In this document: piece after piece, positions 50,910 through 61,721 of the stretch | Position numbering within the stretch: the first letter of the stretch is position 1 | How the letters are laid out: each line of letters begins with the position of its first letter | DNA from: Nymphaea colorata | Lineage: Eukaryota > Streptophyta > Magnoliopsida > Nymphaeales > Nymphaeaceae | Direction: 5' to 3' | Length of the DNA: 64,000 nucleotides | Assembly (NCBI RefSeq): GCF_008831285.2 | Contig: NC_045140.1 | Location: 20,644,370 to 20,708,369, forward strand | The notes under the pieces: generated by a model | What the model was told of the DNA's origin: nothing | The model's input: the letters and a program-made list of their open reading frames with translations, nothing else | Databases searched by the model: none | Position numbers and translations under genes: made by a program

Positions 50910-52921
50910 AGTATGGGGAAGACGTGCGTGCCACGCGCATCTACCCAACGCCGGGCGCTGTTGCTCGCTACGCGACGATACCCCTCCCTTTTTTAAAAAA
51001 ATTTAAATAAAATCAGATGAAATCTAATAAAATGAAATAAAAAAATATTGTTTATATAGAAAACATTTTTTATTTAAAATGTGTAAAAGAAAAGTTTTGT
51101 TAAAAAACGGGCGGCCGACTCCATTTTGAATGACTCCGAACTCGCTCCAAATCTGATTTTGGTTTAGTCAGTTGTCGACTCATTCGAGCGTGCGACTTAG
51201 GTTTAAAACATGTTTTGGAACGAGAAATGGGTTTTTAAAACAAAGGAAGGTCCGTGTACGCGCGATGTTCAAATTTTGTCGTTTTGAATGCGATTCGAAT
51301 TTGGGTCTGCAATGCTTAATTTGGATCTGAACTCAAGTTTTGGATCTAATTTTGATCTGAAAGTTGGCCCTTGAACTTTGAATCTTGCGTCTAAATTTGG
51401 GTTTCACCCTTGGATAAAATAACACAATCTTTAAAAAAAAAATTTAAGGTGATTATAGTCCCATACACTAAGGGGATAAGGGGTTGGTCCTAAACAGCTC
51501 TTTTGGATGTTATTCAAGAGTGATGGTAACGGTATACATCTTCTGGTTTCTATATGTACATATGGGTGCACCCGTGGGATAAAACTGCCTTTTCTGATGG
51601 TTCACAAGCTTTTAAATTGAGCATCTGAGGAACTAAGAGCATATTTAAATGCCTAAGATATCACTAGTTCATGATCCCGAACTAGAAAGAACTTGGTCAT
51701 TTTTTTTCCTAACACAATATACACGGAAAATATTTCAACCAACTGCTTAGGATGAGTTTGTTTAAGTCTTTTTAAGTGATGTTGTTCTTGTTTTTGTTTT
51801 TTTCAAACAATATAAGGTGTTGAGGCTCTCTCTCTCAAGCTGCGTCGTTGCCCGTGAAAAAAATGAAGCTGATATAGTGTCAATGCGCCAACAAACCCCA
51901 CCACGTATGGTGCACCCGTTCATCAGGAGGCGTTGTTTCTTCTGCCTTTTGATGCTTTAATGGGCACTAAATCTAAAATGAGTTGTAACAGTTCATAATC
52001 TTTTTTAGAGAGAGAGAAATGCCTACAAAATTTTGCAAGTGCACGGCAATCGAAATATCTTAGAAACTAAGGAAACCGCCGGAATTCTTGACAGAAACTT
52101 ACATCTAGAAGTTTGAAGATTCTCGCACTGTTCTATAAGGAAAACTCGATTTATGATCCAAAATGATCTGTGTCTTCTATGAAAGTTTTAAACACTTTTA
52201 AATAGACCAATGCACGCCCAATAAAAAAAATGGGTAATCTCAAGCTTAAGAAAAAGAAAGAGAACAAATTAAATAAATTAGAATATTAGACAATATGGAT
52301 GGCCTCTTGCCAAACTTTTCAGGCATGTGGCTGCCCTAAATCAGCAAGTCGGCAGTGTATGCGTGTGCCTGCACGTGCACGCTCATGTGTGGAAAGTGAC
52401 ATAAGCCATGAGCACAGCAAACTCGCAAGGTTGTCTCCGGAATCGTTCGAGGAATCGTCCGAGTCAACTCAGACAGCTACAAAACCTGGCCATGAAACAA
52501 GGTTGGCCCGGCTCGCTCCTGACTCGGCCCGATTCACTCTTGATAGCTTGGCCCAACGCAACTTCACTCGGACTTGGCTCACCCGATTCAGATGCCATGA
52601 TTTACATTATGGTTATTTTAAAGAGTAGTCGAGTCAACTAGCTGACCCAACCCGGTTATCTGCCGATCTGAGTCTAGTTATGAGTTTGCTTTGCTGTTAA
52701 ATCTGTCTCGTCCTTTGTTGTTTAGATGTGTGTAATTCTTGCAGGTTTGCAATTGCATTATGATGCGACATTGAGAGCCAAGGCGGAATTATAAGAACTA
52801 ACAAACCGGTTTGCAATTTACATTCTTTTATTAGAGGAAGGAGTTTGACTGCCCTAGGATCTGAGGTGATTTGAGATTATAGAACCTTAAGGTTTTTAAG
52901 ATCTCGGATACGTTGATTTAT

Positions 52922-52924
<3 letters not shown>

Positions 52925-52956
<32 letters not shown>
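52925..52956. repeat. (AT)16 microsatellite
   Basis: Uninterrupted AT run of 32 bp. Confidence 0.95.
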
Positions 52957-52958
<2 letters not shown>

Positions 52959-55098
52959 TTTTCCTTTGATTGAAAGATACATGGATTGCCATATAGCTTT
53001 ATAATTCTTGTATCTTAAGATTCGTGATATGATTCAGGTCATTCCTTCCTTCGAATTGAGATCAATGAATTTAAGACATAATGAACATCCTAAATTCATG
53101 GCCAATTTTTTAGAAATACATTTAAGATAAGCCCTAGTAGTGCCTATTTAAGTTATTTTATTATACAGCTCTCAAAACTATGCACCTCGTTACCTTTTAC
53201 TTGCAAGACACAGCTTCTAAAATTCATTTGACTTTTAGTATTGAGCAAATTAGCATATTGATTGCTTAAGGGGAATAGGGAACTGAGGGGACAAGATCAC
53301 ACTCAAGGAATCCAAGGTTCAAATCTCATAGTGCCATGTTTTCGTGTTTTACTTTTTTGAGCTGCGAATTTTCTATGGGTTGCAAACTGTGATAAATGCA
53401 GCATTTAAGTTGAAGAATATACCATAAGTCAAGTCCATTCTAAGCCGAGGGCAATTTCTGGCCCCTATATAAATATTAAAAAATTAGCACATTTGGTAGG
53501 TCCAAAGCAACGTACATCCTAAACAATCTTAGATAATCCGAAAAATTATATGCACACGTTCTAAACTTTTACATGCATCCATCAATATTTTATTTTGCTA
53601 GAAAACATACTTTGAATTGCTTTCCTGGTCCCTTCGGTATTACCGCAAGGAAACATAACTAAACATGTAAGTACCAAGCTCGCATAAACATTTTTCCTAA
53701 GCAAATTAAAGTACGTATATGCCACATCAATAAACATAGATTAATAAAAGAAACATGCAATCACAGCTTTTGGGAGGAGTACCTTTTATTACAGGAGCAA
53801 ATACTAATTAAGCAGCAAAGGTAGTCAAGAATATGAGGAAGGTATAGGAGGCAGGATCTACAAGTAAGTAGGTTTAAATTGTGATCACTGTCATCATGTG
53901 CTTTCTTTTGTACTTTAGCAAGCAATTATTTACGGAAAGCACTTGGTTAGGATACTAGACCCCACTCAACCTCCGACAAGGTGTGACAGTCAGCTGGTAA
54001 ATTGAATTGGTTTGCCGCAGATTCGATTTAAATCAGTTTGATTGGGATAAATTTTGAAGACGATCGATTTAAATTGGTTGATTGAGATAAATTTCATCTC
54101 GACAAGAGAGATTGCATACTGGAACCTTCTCTGGTTTTGTAGTGCTAGAGGTTGATATTTCGAGAGGTTGAAATAGAGACTGGCTGCTTATCAACTCCAT
54201 CCAACCCATTGTGCGAATCCTCTCATGAATTAATTTTTTTGACAACAATTGCTGTCATGTTTGCCATTGTTTTACCTGGCAAACACACCAAGCAAGTTAT
54301 GATATTGTTGCTCTCCACGAGCTGAGACCCATGAGACCAAGGGATCCAAATGGATCTTCGTGTGGAGATGCTGGATGGTTAGTTACATCATGATGGGCAA
54401 ATAGGAGCGAACCGACCGAAATCGTAACCAATTCTATAAGCAACGTATATAAATAAAATTGATGACATTTAAAACAATTTAAAAATTGAAAACACTTAAA
54501 GGTAAGATATAAAGGTTAGTGAAAAGTTGTTCATTTGATTTTCCTTCATTTGATGCATGTGTGCATTCCTCTAAAGTCACCTGTTACTCCAAGGGTTAAA
54601 TGCCTAGTTTTTTTTTTTTTTTTTTTGGGGTGGGGGGAAGAAAAAACAATTAAAAGGAAAATTATGTTCAAATATGAAGGTCAACATATGCATATTTGGC
54701 TGATAAAACCTTAAAAGCTTGGTGTATATATATACATATATATATATAAGAGTGAGAAAGAGAAACTCACTGACCTGCTGACAAAAACATGGAGAAAGAC
54801 ACTATGTCACAGGATTCAAGGAATACACATCAAAGTGGGTTGGAGGCATTTTTGAAATTTTATAAAAAAGTAAATATTTTAGATATTCACTGTTTAACAA
54901 TGCTTTTTTTTTTTTACCTCGGTTAACTTTTTTTTATCATTTTAATAAGAGTATTTTAGTCATTTTCATCCTTGTTGCACAATTTTTAGTGTACACCCTG
55001 ACAAACCATGTAGGGACCACGTTCGGGACTTCCATGTATAGAATTCACAAGGCTGAATTGACAAAGTTAGCCGACGGATGACATATGATATAAGTATA

Positions 55099-55160
55099 AT
55101 ATATATATATATATATATAAAATTTATACACAGATATAATATAATATATATATATATATT
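55099..55160. repeat. Interrupted (AT)n microsatellite upstream of the RMA gene
   Basis: Two AT runs split by about 20 bp, about 120 bp before the probable leader of the RING ligase gene. Confidence 0.85.
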
Positions 55161-55279
55161 CAATTTTAATAAATTGAATTATTTTAAAAAGGAAGTCAGC
55201 TTAATGCAAGCCTACGCTAATATAACCCCGAGATAGATACCAAAGCAAAGGCGTTGGATTTGACATAAAGAGAATTAAG

Positions 55280-56141
55280 GTTTTTGACTTGTATTTGCAG
55301 GACAGGACCTATTTTATTCGCCGTCGCTGTAGGAGGAGGGTTTCCAGGGAATTTCGCAGAAGGACAGGCGGACCATTTCCCAGCGTGGTGGCCCTGTTCG
55401 GGGGAAGAGCAGAGAGACAAAGAGGGGAGGAGGAGGGGGGTTAAGGGCAGGGAACCTTCTTCTCCTTTCCTTTTCTACGCCTTTTTTCTCTTGCAATTTT
55501 TAGGGTTTTCTTCTTATTCCTCTTCTCGTCGTCGAGCGTTTTACCCTCTGTCGATAAAGGAGATCGCCTTGCCATCGGATCTGGCACGTGAAGAGCAGGT
55601 TGGTTTCATCTCCTGGGGTGGGCAAATCTTTTCTTTTGTTTTGCTTTTTTCTTGGGTTGTTATTTCCTTTTTAAGGGGACCTCTCTGATGGATTTTGTAG
55701 GATTTATTTTTCCTAAATTACCTGCCAGTGTCGAGGTTTTCGTTTATTGGATGTGAATATTATAATTGGTTGGTTGTGGATTAGGGTCTTGTTTCTTTCG
55801 TTTTCTGGGCGTTCTGATGAATCTGCGATCTTGTTCTTTAATTTTAGTGGCATTTTTGTTTTATCTTTTCTTGGGGAGAACTACAAGCGTTATCGGTTCA
55901 TGTGTTCAGGCATCTCTTTCCGATACGTGTATGTGGCTGCATACTTGACTCCCAGAATGTTTATGTGTGCTCTTTTTTTTACTATCGGTCTTCATAGAAA
56001 CACCGATCTAGTTCAGAATCCCAGTTTTATTTAATTCCTTTTGGATTTGGGGCTCTTTTCCCGTTTAGCATTGGGCCTTCTGATTAATTCGCATGCTTTT
56101 ATGGGTTTCAGCCCGCAACCGCAAGTAATTTTGGGCACAAG
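55280..56141 (+). promoter_or_regulatory. Probable 5' leader of the RMA gene with one intron
   Basis: A leader exon of about 300 bp ends GAAGAGCAG|GTTGGT (donor at 55599). The intron runs to a TTTCAG acceptor ending at 56111, and a 30-nt second leader segment precedes the ATG at 56142. T-rich intron composition supports this. Leader introns are common in plant genes of this kind. The transcription start is not fixed. Confidence 0.55.
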
Positions 56142-56810
56142 ATGGATTTTGGTGGATCCAAAGGCGAAACTTCGGGAAAACCATCGCAAAACGCTTCGAG
56201 TTCCAGTGGTAGCGGAAATGGTGATGCTGGGAGTTTTGAATGTAATATATGCTTGGAGTTAGCCCAAGATCCAATTGTGACCCTGTGCGGTCATCTGTTC
56301 TGCTGGCCTTGCCTCTATAGATGGCTTCGTGTTCATTCGCATTCTGATTGCCCTGTTTGCAAGGCGCTAGTGCAGGAGGATAAGTTGGTTCCTCTTTATG
56401 GTAGAGGCAAAGCATCATCAGATCCTAGGTCTAAGTCTATTCCTGGTATGGAAATTCCAAGCCGTCCTGCTGGCCAGAGGCCAGAAACGGCACCGGCTTC
56501 GGAACCCAACCATTTTACTCAGCAGCCCTTTGGGTTCATGGGAGCACCTATGGCGACCACGAGATTTGGGAATTTCACTTTCTCTGCTGGGTTTGGACTA
56601 TTTCCATCACTCTTTGGTTTTCAGATGCATGGATTTCCTGATGCCTATGGTGCCGCTACTGGTTTCCCTTATGGGTTCTCTAACCCGTTTCATGGAGGTC
56701 ATGCTCATGGATATCATCCGCCTTCAACTCATGCACCGCAGGATAACATGTTACAGAAGTACCTACTATTGGTTGGTTTTTTGGTGGTTATTTTCTTTCT
56801 CTTCTTCTAG
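56142..56810 (+). CDS. Membrane-anchored RING E3 ubiquitin ligase, RMA/RNF5/RNF185 type, 222 aa
   Basis: E3 ligase of the RMA group, which sits in the ER membrane and takes part in membrane-protein turnover. Seen: a Ser/Gly-rich N-terminus, then a complete C3HC4 RING: Cys34-x2-Cys37, Cys49, His51, Cys54-x2-Cys57, Cys70-x2-Cys73, with the family words FECNICLE, TLCGHLFCWPCLY and CPVCKALV. Next come EDKLVPLYGRG, a Pro-rich linker, a Phe/Gly-rich region (about 130-190), and a C-terminal hydrophobic anchor YLLLVGFLVVIFFLFF (207-222) reaching the last residue, as in tail-anchored relatives. The coding part is a single exon ending in TAG at 56808-56810. All metal ligands are intact, so an active ligase is likely. 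Confidence 0.96.
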   Translation: MDFGGSKGETSGKPSQNASSSSGSGNGDAGSFECNICLELAQDPIVTLCGHLFCWPCLYRWLRVHSHSDCPVCKALVQEDKLVPLYGRGKASSDPRSKSIPGMEIPSRPAGQRPETAPASEPNHFTQQPFGFMGAPMATTRFGNFTFSAGFGLFPSLFGFQMHGFPDAYGAATGFPYGFSNPFHGGHAHGYHPPSTHAPQDNMLQKYLLLVGFLVVIFFLFF

Positions 56811-56952
56811 CTCCTTCTAGTATGCATCATGCTGGTTTCATGTGCAGCTTTAAGGTGGAAGATTTCTGGAAATGTACATGTAATTCTTGTGATGCAATTG
56901 TAAATTTTTAGTCGACCTTGCTGTAAGTTTAAGTTTGCTTCCAAATCTTCTA

Positions 56953-56958
56953 AATAAA
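56953..56958 (+). promoter_or_regulatory. Candidate poly(A) signal of the RMA gene
   Basis: AATAAA about 140 nt after the stop codon, a usual distance for a plant near-upstream element. Confidence 0.5.
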
Positions 56959-57136
56959 TTATTATACACTATTCAGATCATCTACCAAGGCTTTGCTGTA
57001 TATCTGAGTCTTGATAGGAAAATAGGGGCCGCTATTTATGGATTTTATTCTCCGAAGCTTTACTGTGATCGAGGCTGTGAGTTCACATGATTCTAATAAA
57101 TTGAATCGTCTATTCTCTTGTCTCATGGTTTATGTG

Positions 57137-57238
57137 TACATAGCACATACGGTTAGTCCTGTCTTATGTCTACATAGCACATACGGTTAGTCCTGTCTTA
57201 TGTCTACCTAGCACATACGGTTAGTCCTGTCTTATGTC
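57137..57238. repeat. Three exact-register tandem copies of a 34-bp unit
   Basis: Units start at 57137, 57171 and 57205, each reading TACATAGCACATACGGTTAG plus 14 bases (third unit TACCTAG). Nearly identical copies imply a recent expansion. It lies about 330 bp downstream of the RMA stop codon. Confidence 0.95.
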
Positions 57239-58509
57239 TACTGACTCTGGTGCAGTCTGCTGAGGCAGTACCTTTTTTAATAACCATGAGCTTTTCATTT
57301 TTTCAAAAAATTAAAAAGAACTAATTGTTCACATTTAAGATTGCTATAAGGTGACTGCTTGGACTTTGGAGGCATCTTTTGTTCTGAACAAGCCAAAACT
57401 TTTTACTAGGAAAAATAAAAATTTGCTAACTTCCTATAATAGCCTGTAATAATAGCTTGTAAGGAGGTGAAGCATGTTTGAGAAAATGATAAGCAGTTAT
57501 TATTGATCAAGAAGATTGGCTGGGTATTTTTACTAGGCTGTAGATTCAAGCTGGGAAAAAGTGTGGGGTGGCCTTGTCTTTCACCAAACGTTCCACATTT
57601 CGACCTTGCACATCACAAACTGTTTTTCTAAAAATGGAAATAAAGAAAAATCATGTCCTGAACTTGAAGTTGTAGGAGATGTTGATTTACCTTGGCATTT
57701 CAATATTGTATCCTTTTTGCATGCTTCTAAAGACTAACAACAGTTTAGAAGCTAGCATGATGCAACTGTTTTTATATAATAAAGGAGTGGTTGAAAATAA
57801 TCATCAGCGCATTACAAAATATTACATATGATTTGAATCATAGCACTAAAATTAGGTACACTTAGTTAATTGCAAAAAGGTGATTTGCCATGCTTGTTAG
57901 CTGCTGAACTAAATGATTTAAAATAATAAGTTAGTTGCGAGTTTATGAATGCAGTATGAAAGAAAACATCACAAGGCAATGCATTGAATACTAAAAACGA
58001 GTAACTAAAAAGCTAGACTTTTATGTTTTAAGCAAAATTGATAATGGTTTATTTGCTCTACTTGTGCTTGTACACGATATGTTCATCACTTCATCTATAT
58101 ATCCAAGCAAGGTTTGAAGGTAGCTTTGATGGCTGAGCTGTTGACTCTGAAACATAGCTTCTACTAAGGAACTGCAGTTATCTGCTGCTGGCTGTTTCTT
58201 CTACAGCTGATCATTATTTTCTTGACCTTAAACATTTCAAGTTTAGCCTAAATTTCTGGCTCTCTTATTGTTTATAACGTTGGTGCATCTAAATGGTACC
58301 CTTATCTAGCTATTATTCCTTCCTCCTGTTTCCTTCTTGTTTGTCAAGTATTTCCTGTCAATCAACCGATTGTTTCCAAGTTTAGCCTTCCCAACTTGGT
58401 TAGTAGCCGCACTCACCACTGTTAGGTAAGTTTTAGGTGCTTTCTTAGGGTTGTGTCCATACACACATCCCATGTGCACATCTGAACATGGTTGCATTGC
58501 ATGTATCTG

Positions 58510-58787
58510 CCTATGTCACATGGATGCGGGGTGCAGGTGCAACAGATCCCAAAGTTTTGGGTGTGGGGTTGCGGCAAGGATATATATATATATATATATA
58601 TATATGGTTGTTTCTTAGCTTAATTTGTCTCTTCTTTTACTTTCATTACTATAAATAAGGAAAGGGAGGGAGAGAGAGAAGAAAAAAAAAAGAGGGAAAA
58701 GGATTTTGAAAGGGAATAAAATAGGGTGCGATTGGAGCGAGTCGATGCAGGTGCTGGCCTTTTTTTGAAGAGTCCGTGTGACATAGG
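58510..58787 (+). mobile_element. Non-autonomous inverted-repeat element A, about 278 bp
   Basis: Starts CCTATGTCACATGG (58510-58523) and ends GTGTGACATAGG (58776-58787). Inside, in order: a GGTGCAGGTGC-type G-rich block, a (TA)n run (58580-58605), an A/G-rich block AAGGGAGGGAGAGAGAG, then GATGCAGGTGCTGGC. The same blocks appear in the same order in element B read on the other strand. No coding capacity. Confidence 0.65.
58580..58605. repeat. (AT)n microsatellite inside element A
   Basis: 26 bp of alternating A and T. The matching run in element B is at 59276-59307. Confidence 0.95.
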
Positions 58788-59000
58788 TATCTCACCATAT
58801 TGTCTCCTCTGTGCTTCTTTATGGTGTTTTCTTGTTTCAACTATTCCCCATCATCACTTTTGTAGATGTAGTTATCGAAGGTTTCCCTGCAGTACCATGC
58901 TTCTTTGCCAATTTAACTCTTTCAAAATCTCTGAGTATGTTACTAAGATCTTACTTTTTTAAGGTTCAATTTCTTCTTCTATTCTGTTGTATAATAGGAG

Positions 59001-59274
59001 CTAAGTCACACAGGTGCACCAAAAATGGTGGCGATAACTCGAGTGCGGGGTGCGGCCAGACACCACATCCGACTTGGGTGCTGCTGATCACACCCATTCT
59101 TTTTCTCTTGTTCTTTTCCTTTTTTTTTAGGTTCTATCTTCACCGTTTTCCTTTTTCCCTCTTCTCTCTCCTCCCCTTTTTTATTTAATAAAATTTTGAA
59201 TTTTATGAAATTATGGTAACCTTGATTAAAAAAAAAATAAAAATATAAACAAATAAAATTTACTTATATAACAG

Positions 59275-59310
<36 letters not shown>

Positions 59311-59399
59311 CTTGTTGCATCCGTATCCATTTTTTTTTTGGGAACTTGCTACATCCCGCACCCACACCAGCACTCGCACTTGCACCCATGTGACATAGG
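59001..59399 (-). mobile_element. Non-autonomous inverted-repeat element B, about 399 bp, opposite orientation to A
   Basis: Read on the minus strand it begins CCTATGTCACATGG (59399-59386), identical to the 14-bp start of element A. It then has G-rich GGTGTGGGTGCGGG words, a (TA)n run (59276-59307), an A/G-rich GGGGAGGAGAGAGAAG block, and ends near GTGTGACTTAGC (about 59001). It is longer than A because of AT-rich sequence after the microsatellite. Confidence 0.65.
59276..59307. repeat. (TA)n microsatellite inside element B
   Basis: About 32 bp of alternating T and A. Confidence 0.95.
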
Positions 59400-59854
59400 T
59401 TTGGAGAGGGTTTTTTCTACTTTCCTTTTCGAGTTTTTATTGTCCTATTGTAAAGAGCTGGTGGTCTAATTTTACTGGCCTCTCCTATTTTTAGGGGAGG
59501 TGCGTGGGTGTGAGGGTGCACGATGGAGAATAAGCTGATCTCAGTTTATTTCTTCCTTTGATAAACTAATTCATGATTCATCAGCCTGTTTATTTCATGT
59601 GCCACGTTCCCATCCTTCACTGAGGTATCAGTCTCCTTTTAAGTTTAACTTGCGCTGTTATACATTCCATGTGCGTTTAGTGTATTGTTTATCCTACAAA
59701 ATATCTACAGCGGTTGTTGCTAGCATCTCTATTCATCCATCCGTCTATCTATTTATTGTTGAAAACACTGTTTCTTATGCCATGATTTCTTCAGCCTTTT
59801 CAACTTAGATTGCTGAGGATGATTGCTGGTGTTCAATTCCCCCAGCTTTGGTTA

Positions 59855-59869
59855 CTCTCTCTCTCTCTG

Positions 59870-59902
<33 letters not shown>
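59855..59902. repeat. (CT)n(AT)n compound microsatellite
   Basis: CT run with one GT interruption, passing into AT. The word TGCTGAGGA flanks it on both sides (59811 and 59903), with similar TTCAATTCC words following each. Confidence 0.9.
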
Positions 59903-61495
59903 GCTGAGGACGACTGTTCACGTTCAATTCCTTTTGTGTGGTTGTTCTACTTTTGCAAGCTAAAATCTTATTTGTTTCAATGGCTGTTGATTTGACTTGA
60001 TGGTTTTTTCCCTCTTTGATTTACTTTCTGTGTAATGCTTTTGATGTATGCAAACCTTTTGGGTGTAAACTTGTGCTAGTCTTTTATATGGAATGGGGAT
60101 CCTTGATTTATGGACCTAGGCCATGTGACCTTTCAAGGGGGATGGCTGGATGGCCTAATGGGATCCTTCTTTTTGTAGTCACCCTACCTTGTTAAGTTTG
60201 TTACTGGACAACTCAAGGTGACCATGGTCAAGTGGTTGGTTCACAATCGAGGTGTCGCTCCTTCCAGACAAGTTGTAGCACCATCAACTTGCCTGGAATT
60301 GTTGCTTGTTGCCTTTGGTACATCCAACCTTGTAGTTTTACTTTTTCATTTGCCTCCGTGTTGCTTTGGCTTGGGCTAGTGCTTCTATTTATGAAAACCT
60401 GTCCATATGGGCGGAAGTGGCGGAACTTCGCTTAGTTTCATTTATTCAGGCTAAGTAATCCAACTGCACCTTTTCTTTTTTCCCATGATGAAATGATTTA
60501 ACAAAAGCGTTTCAAAGTTTTTAAGTCCGATGCTTGTTTCAAGCTGTTTTCCGTTTGACCTTTGTTGTGACAATTTGAGCAGAGCATATAATAGATGTTA
60601 GAGCAACAAACTTGAAGGTCTTCAAGTTGAAGTGAAGAACCAATATCTGTGTACGTGTTTGGCATAAACTGATATAAAGCGTGATTGCTGGTCTGCACCT
60701 TATCTGTGCGTTTTAGTCCTCGTGCGGCGCAGTTTTCTCGGTTATTTGGTGCACTTACTGCACGGCCTTTTTCTTTTTCTCTCCTGTCATTTCTCTCTGG
60801 CGGCCAAGTGGATTACAGGTAGCGTTGTCCAGCGCTAGTGTTGACCAAACCTTTGTTGCCCTTAAGATCTTCTTTTATAGTTTACCTTCTTTTTGTGAGG
60901 TCCTGATCCCCGTTAACAGATGCAAGACGCATTCTTTGTTCCAGCTGGGATGTGGCTGTCTTCTTCATTTCCCTTTTATCATCTTCTGCTCGTTGTGAAT
61001 GTGTTTGGCATCGGATATGGTTCTTTATGTGTGGAGCTCGTGGAGCACCATGCGATACAGCATTTGTTATGTCTCAATTCTATATGGTTAAAGGTGGATA
61101 GATGCTTGATTTTCAGAAATCCCAAATATAGCTGCGAACACCACATTACAATTTCTTGGTGAGGGTAGTTCGTGTAACATGTTTTCGGTTGATCACAAAT
61201 AGAAGAACCGATTGGTGTTTGAATTTGCAAAAAAAAAACCTCTGCGTTCTTCACAAGGTAGGTTTGCAAACGATCGGACGATCTTTGCAAGTCAGGCATA
61301 TCCTTTGGCATGTTTTGCTTTTCAGGTGAAGCCTTCACCTCCGCTGGTCATTGCTACGACCCTCCGCATGTCTCTTGGACTGTCACGTGGGTTAGGCAGA
61401 TTTGGTTATGTAACTGTTAAGAGGCTGTTTCGAATCAATAACAAATTCATTGCCGTTTCCTCGTGAGCTTTAGCCTTGCATGCTTACCTTTGAGG

Positions 61496-61721
61496 CCTTG
61501 TTTGATTGCATGAATAGCTTCCGCTTCACCTGTAAATGTTGTTTTTTTTCTAAACACAAGGCAATCAAACAAACGGTTAGAAGGTTTAGGGCTTGTATAA
61601 AGTTTTAAGTCTTGAAAGTAAAAGTCTCGGAGTAAAAGGCAACTAATCACGCGTTGGGGCCTGTCGTAGAGGCAAGTTTCGAAAGAAAAACATGGCGCAC
61701 GGTTCGGGCAATCAAACATGG
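61496..61721. mobile_element. MITE-like element, about 226 bp
   Basis: CCTTGTTTGATTGC (61496-61509) is inverted with one mismatch as GCAATCAAACATGG (61708-61721). A third copy of the word lies inside at about 61560 (GGCAATCAAACAAACGG). The GGCCTTGTTTG-type ends resemble those of plant Tourist/PIF-Harbinger-like miniature elements; that assignment is a guess. No open frame needed for transposition. Confidence 0.6.

Larger units (their letters stand above)
45916..55279. other. Gene-free, repeat-rich region, about 9.4 kb
   Basis: No supported gene. Apart from the elongase promoter at the start, it contains short direct repeats at 49.1 kb, dense TATATACG-type DNA at 49.4-49.8 kb, a 173-bp tandem repeat at 50.2-50.6 kb, a GC-rich hairpin at 50.88 kb, a long (AT)n at 52.9 kb and AT microsatellites at 54.7 and 55.1 kb. 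The frame at 52299-52641 is Ser/Arg-rich with no motif and I do not count it as a gene. Confidence 0.55.

Noticed and set aside
52299..52641. Ser/Arg-rich overlapping frames
   Set aside because: The composition follows repeated GACTCG/GAGTCA words rather than a protein pattern, and no motif is seen.
56398..56820. 140-codon plus-strand frame overlapping the RMA gene
   Set aside because: Shifted frame of the RMA coding exon; the RING domain lies in the other frame.
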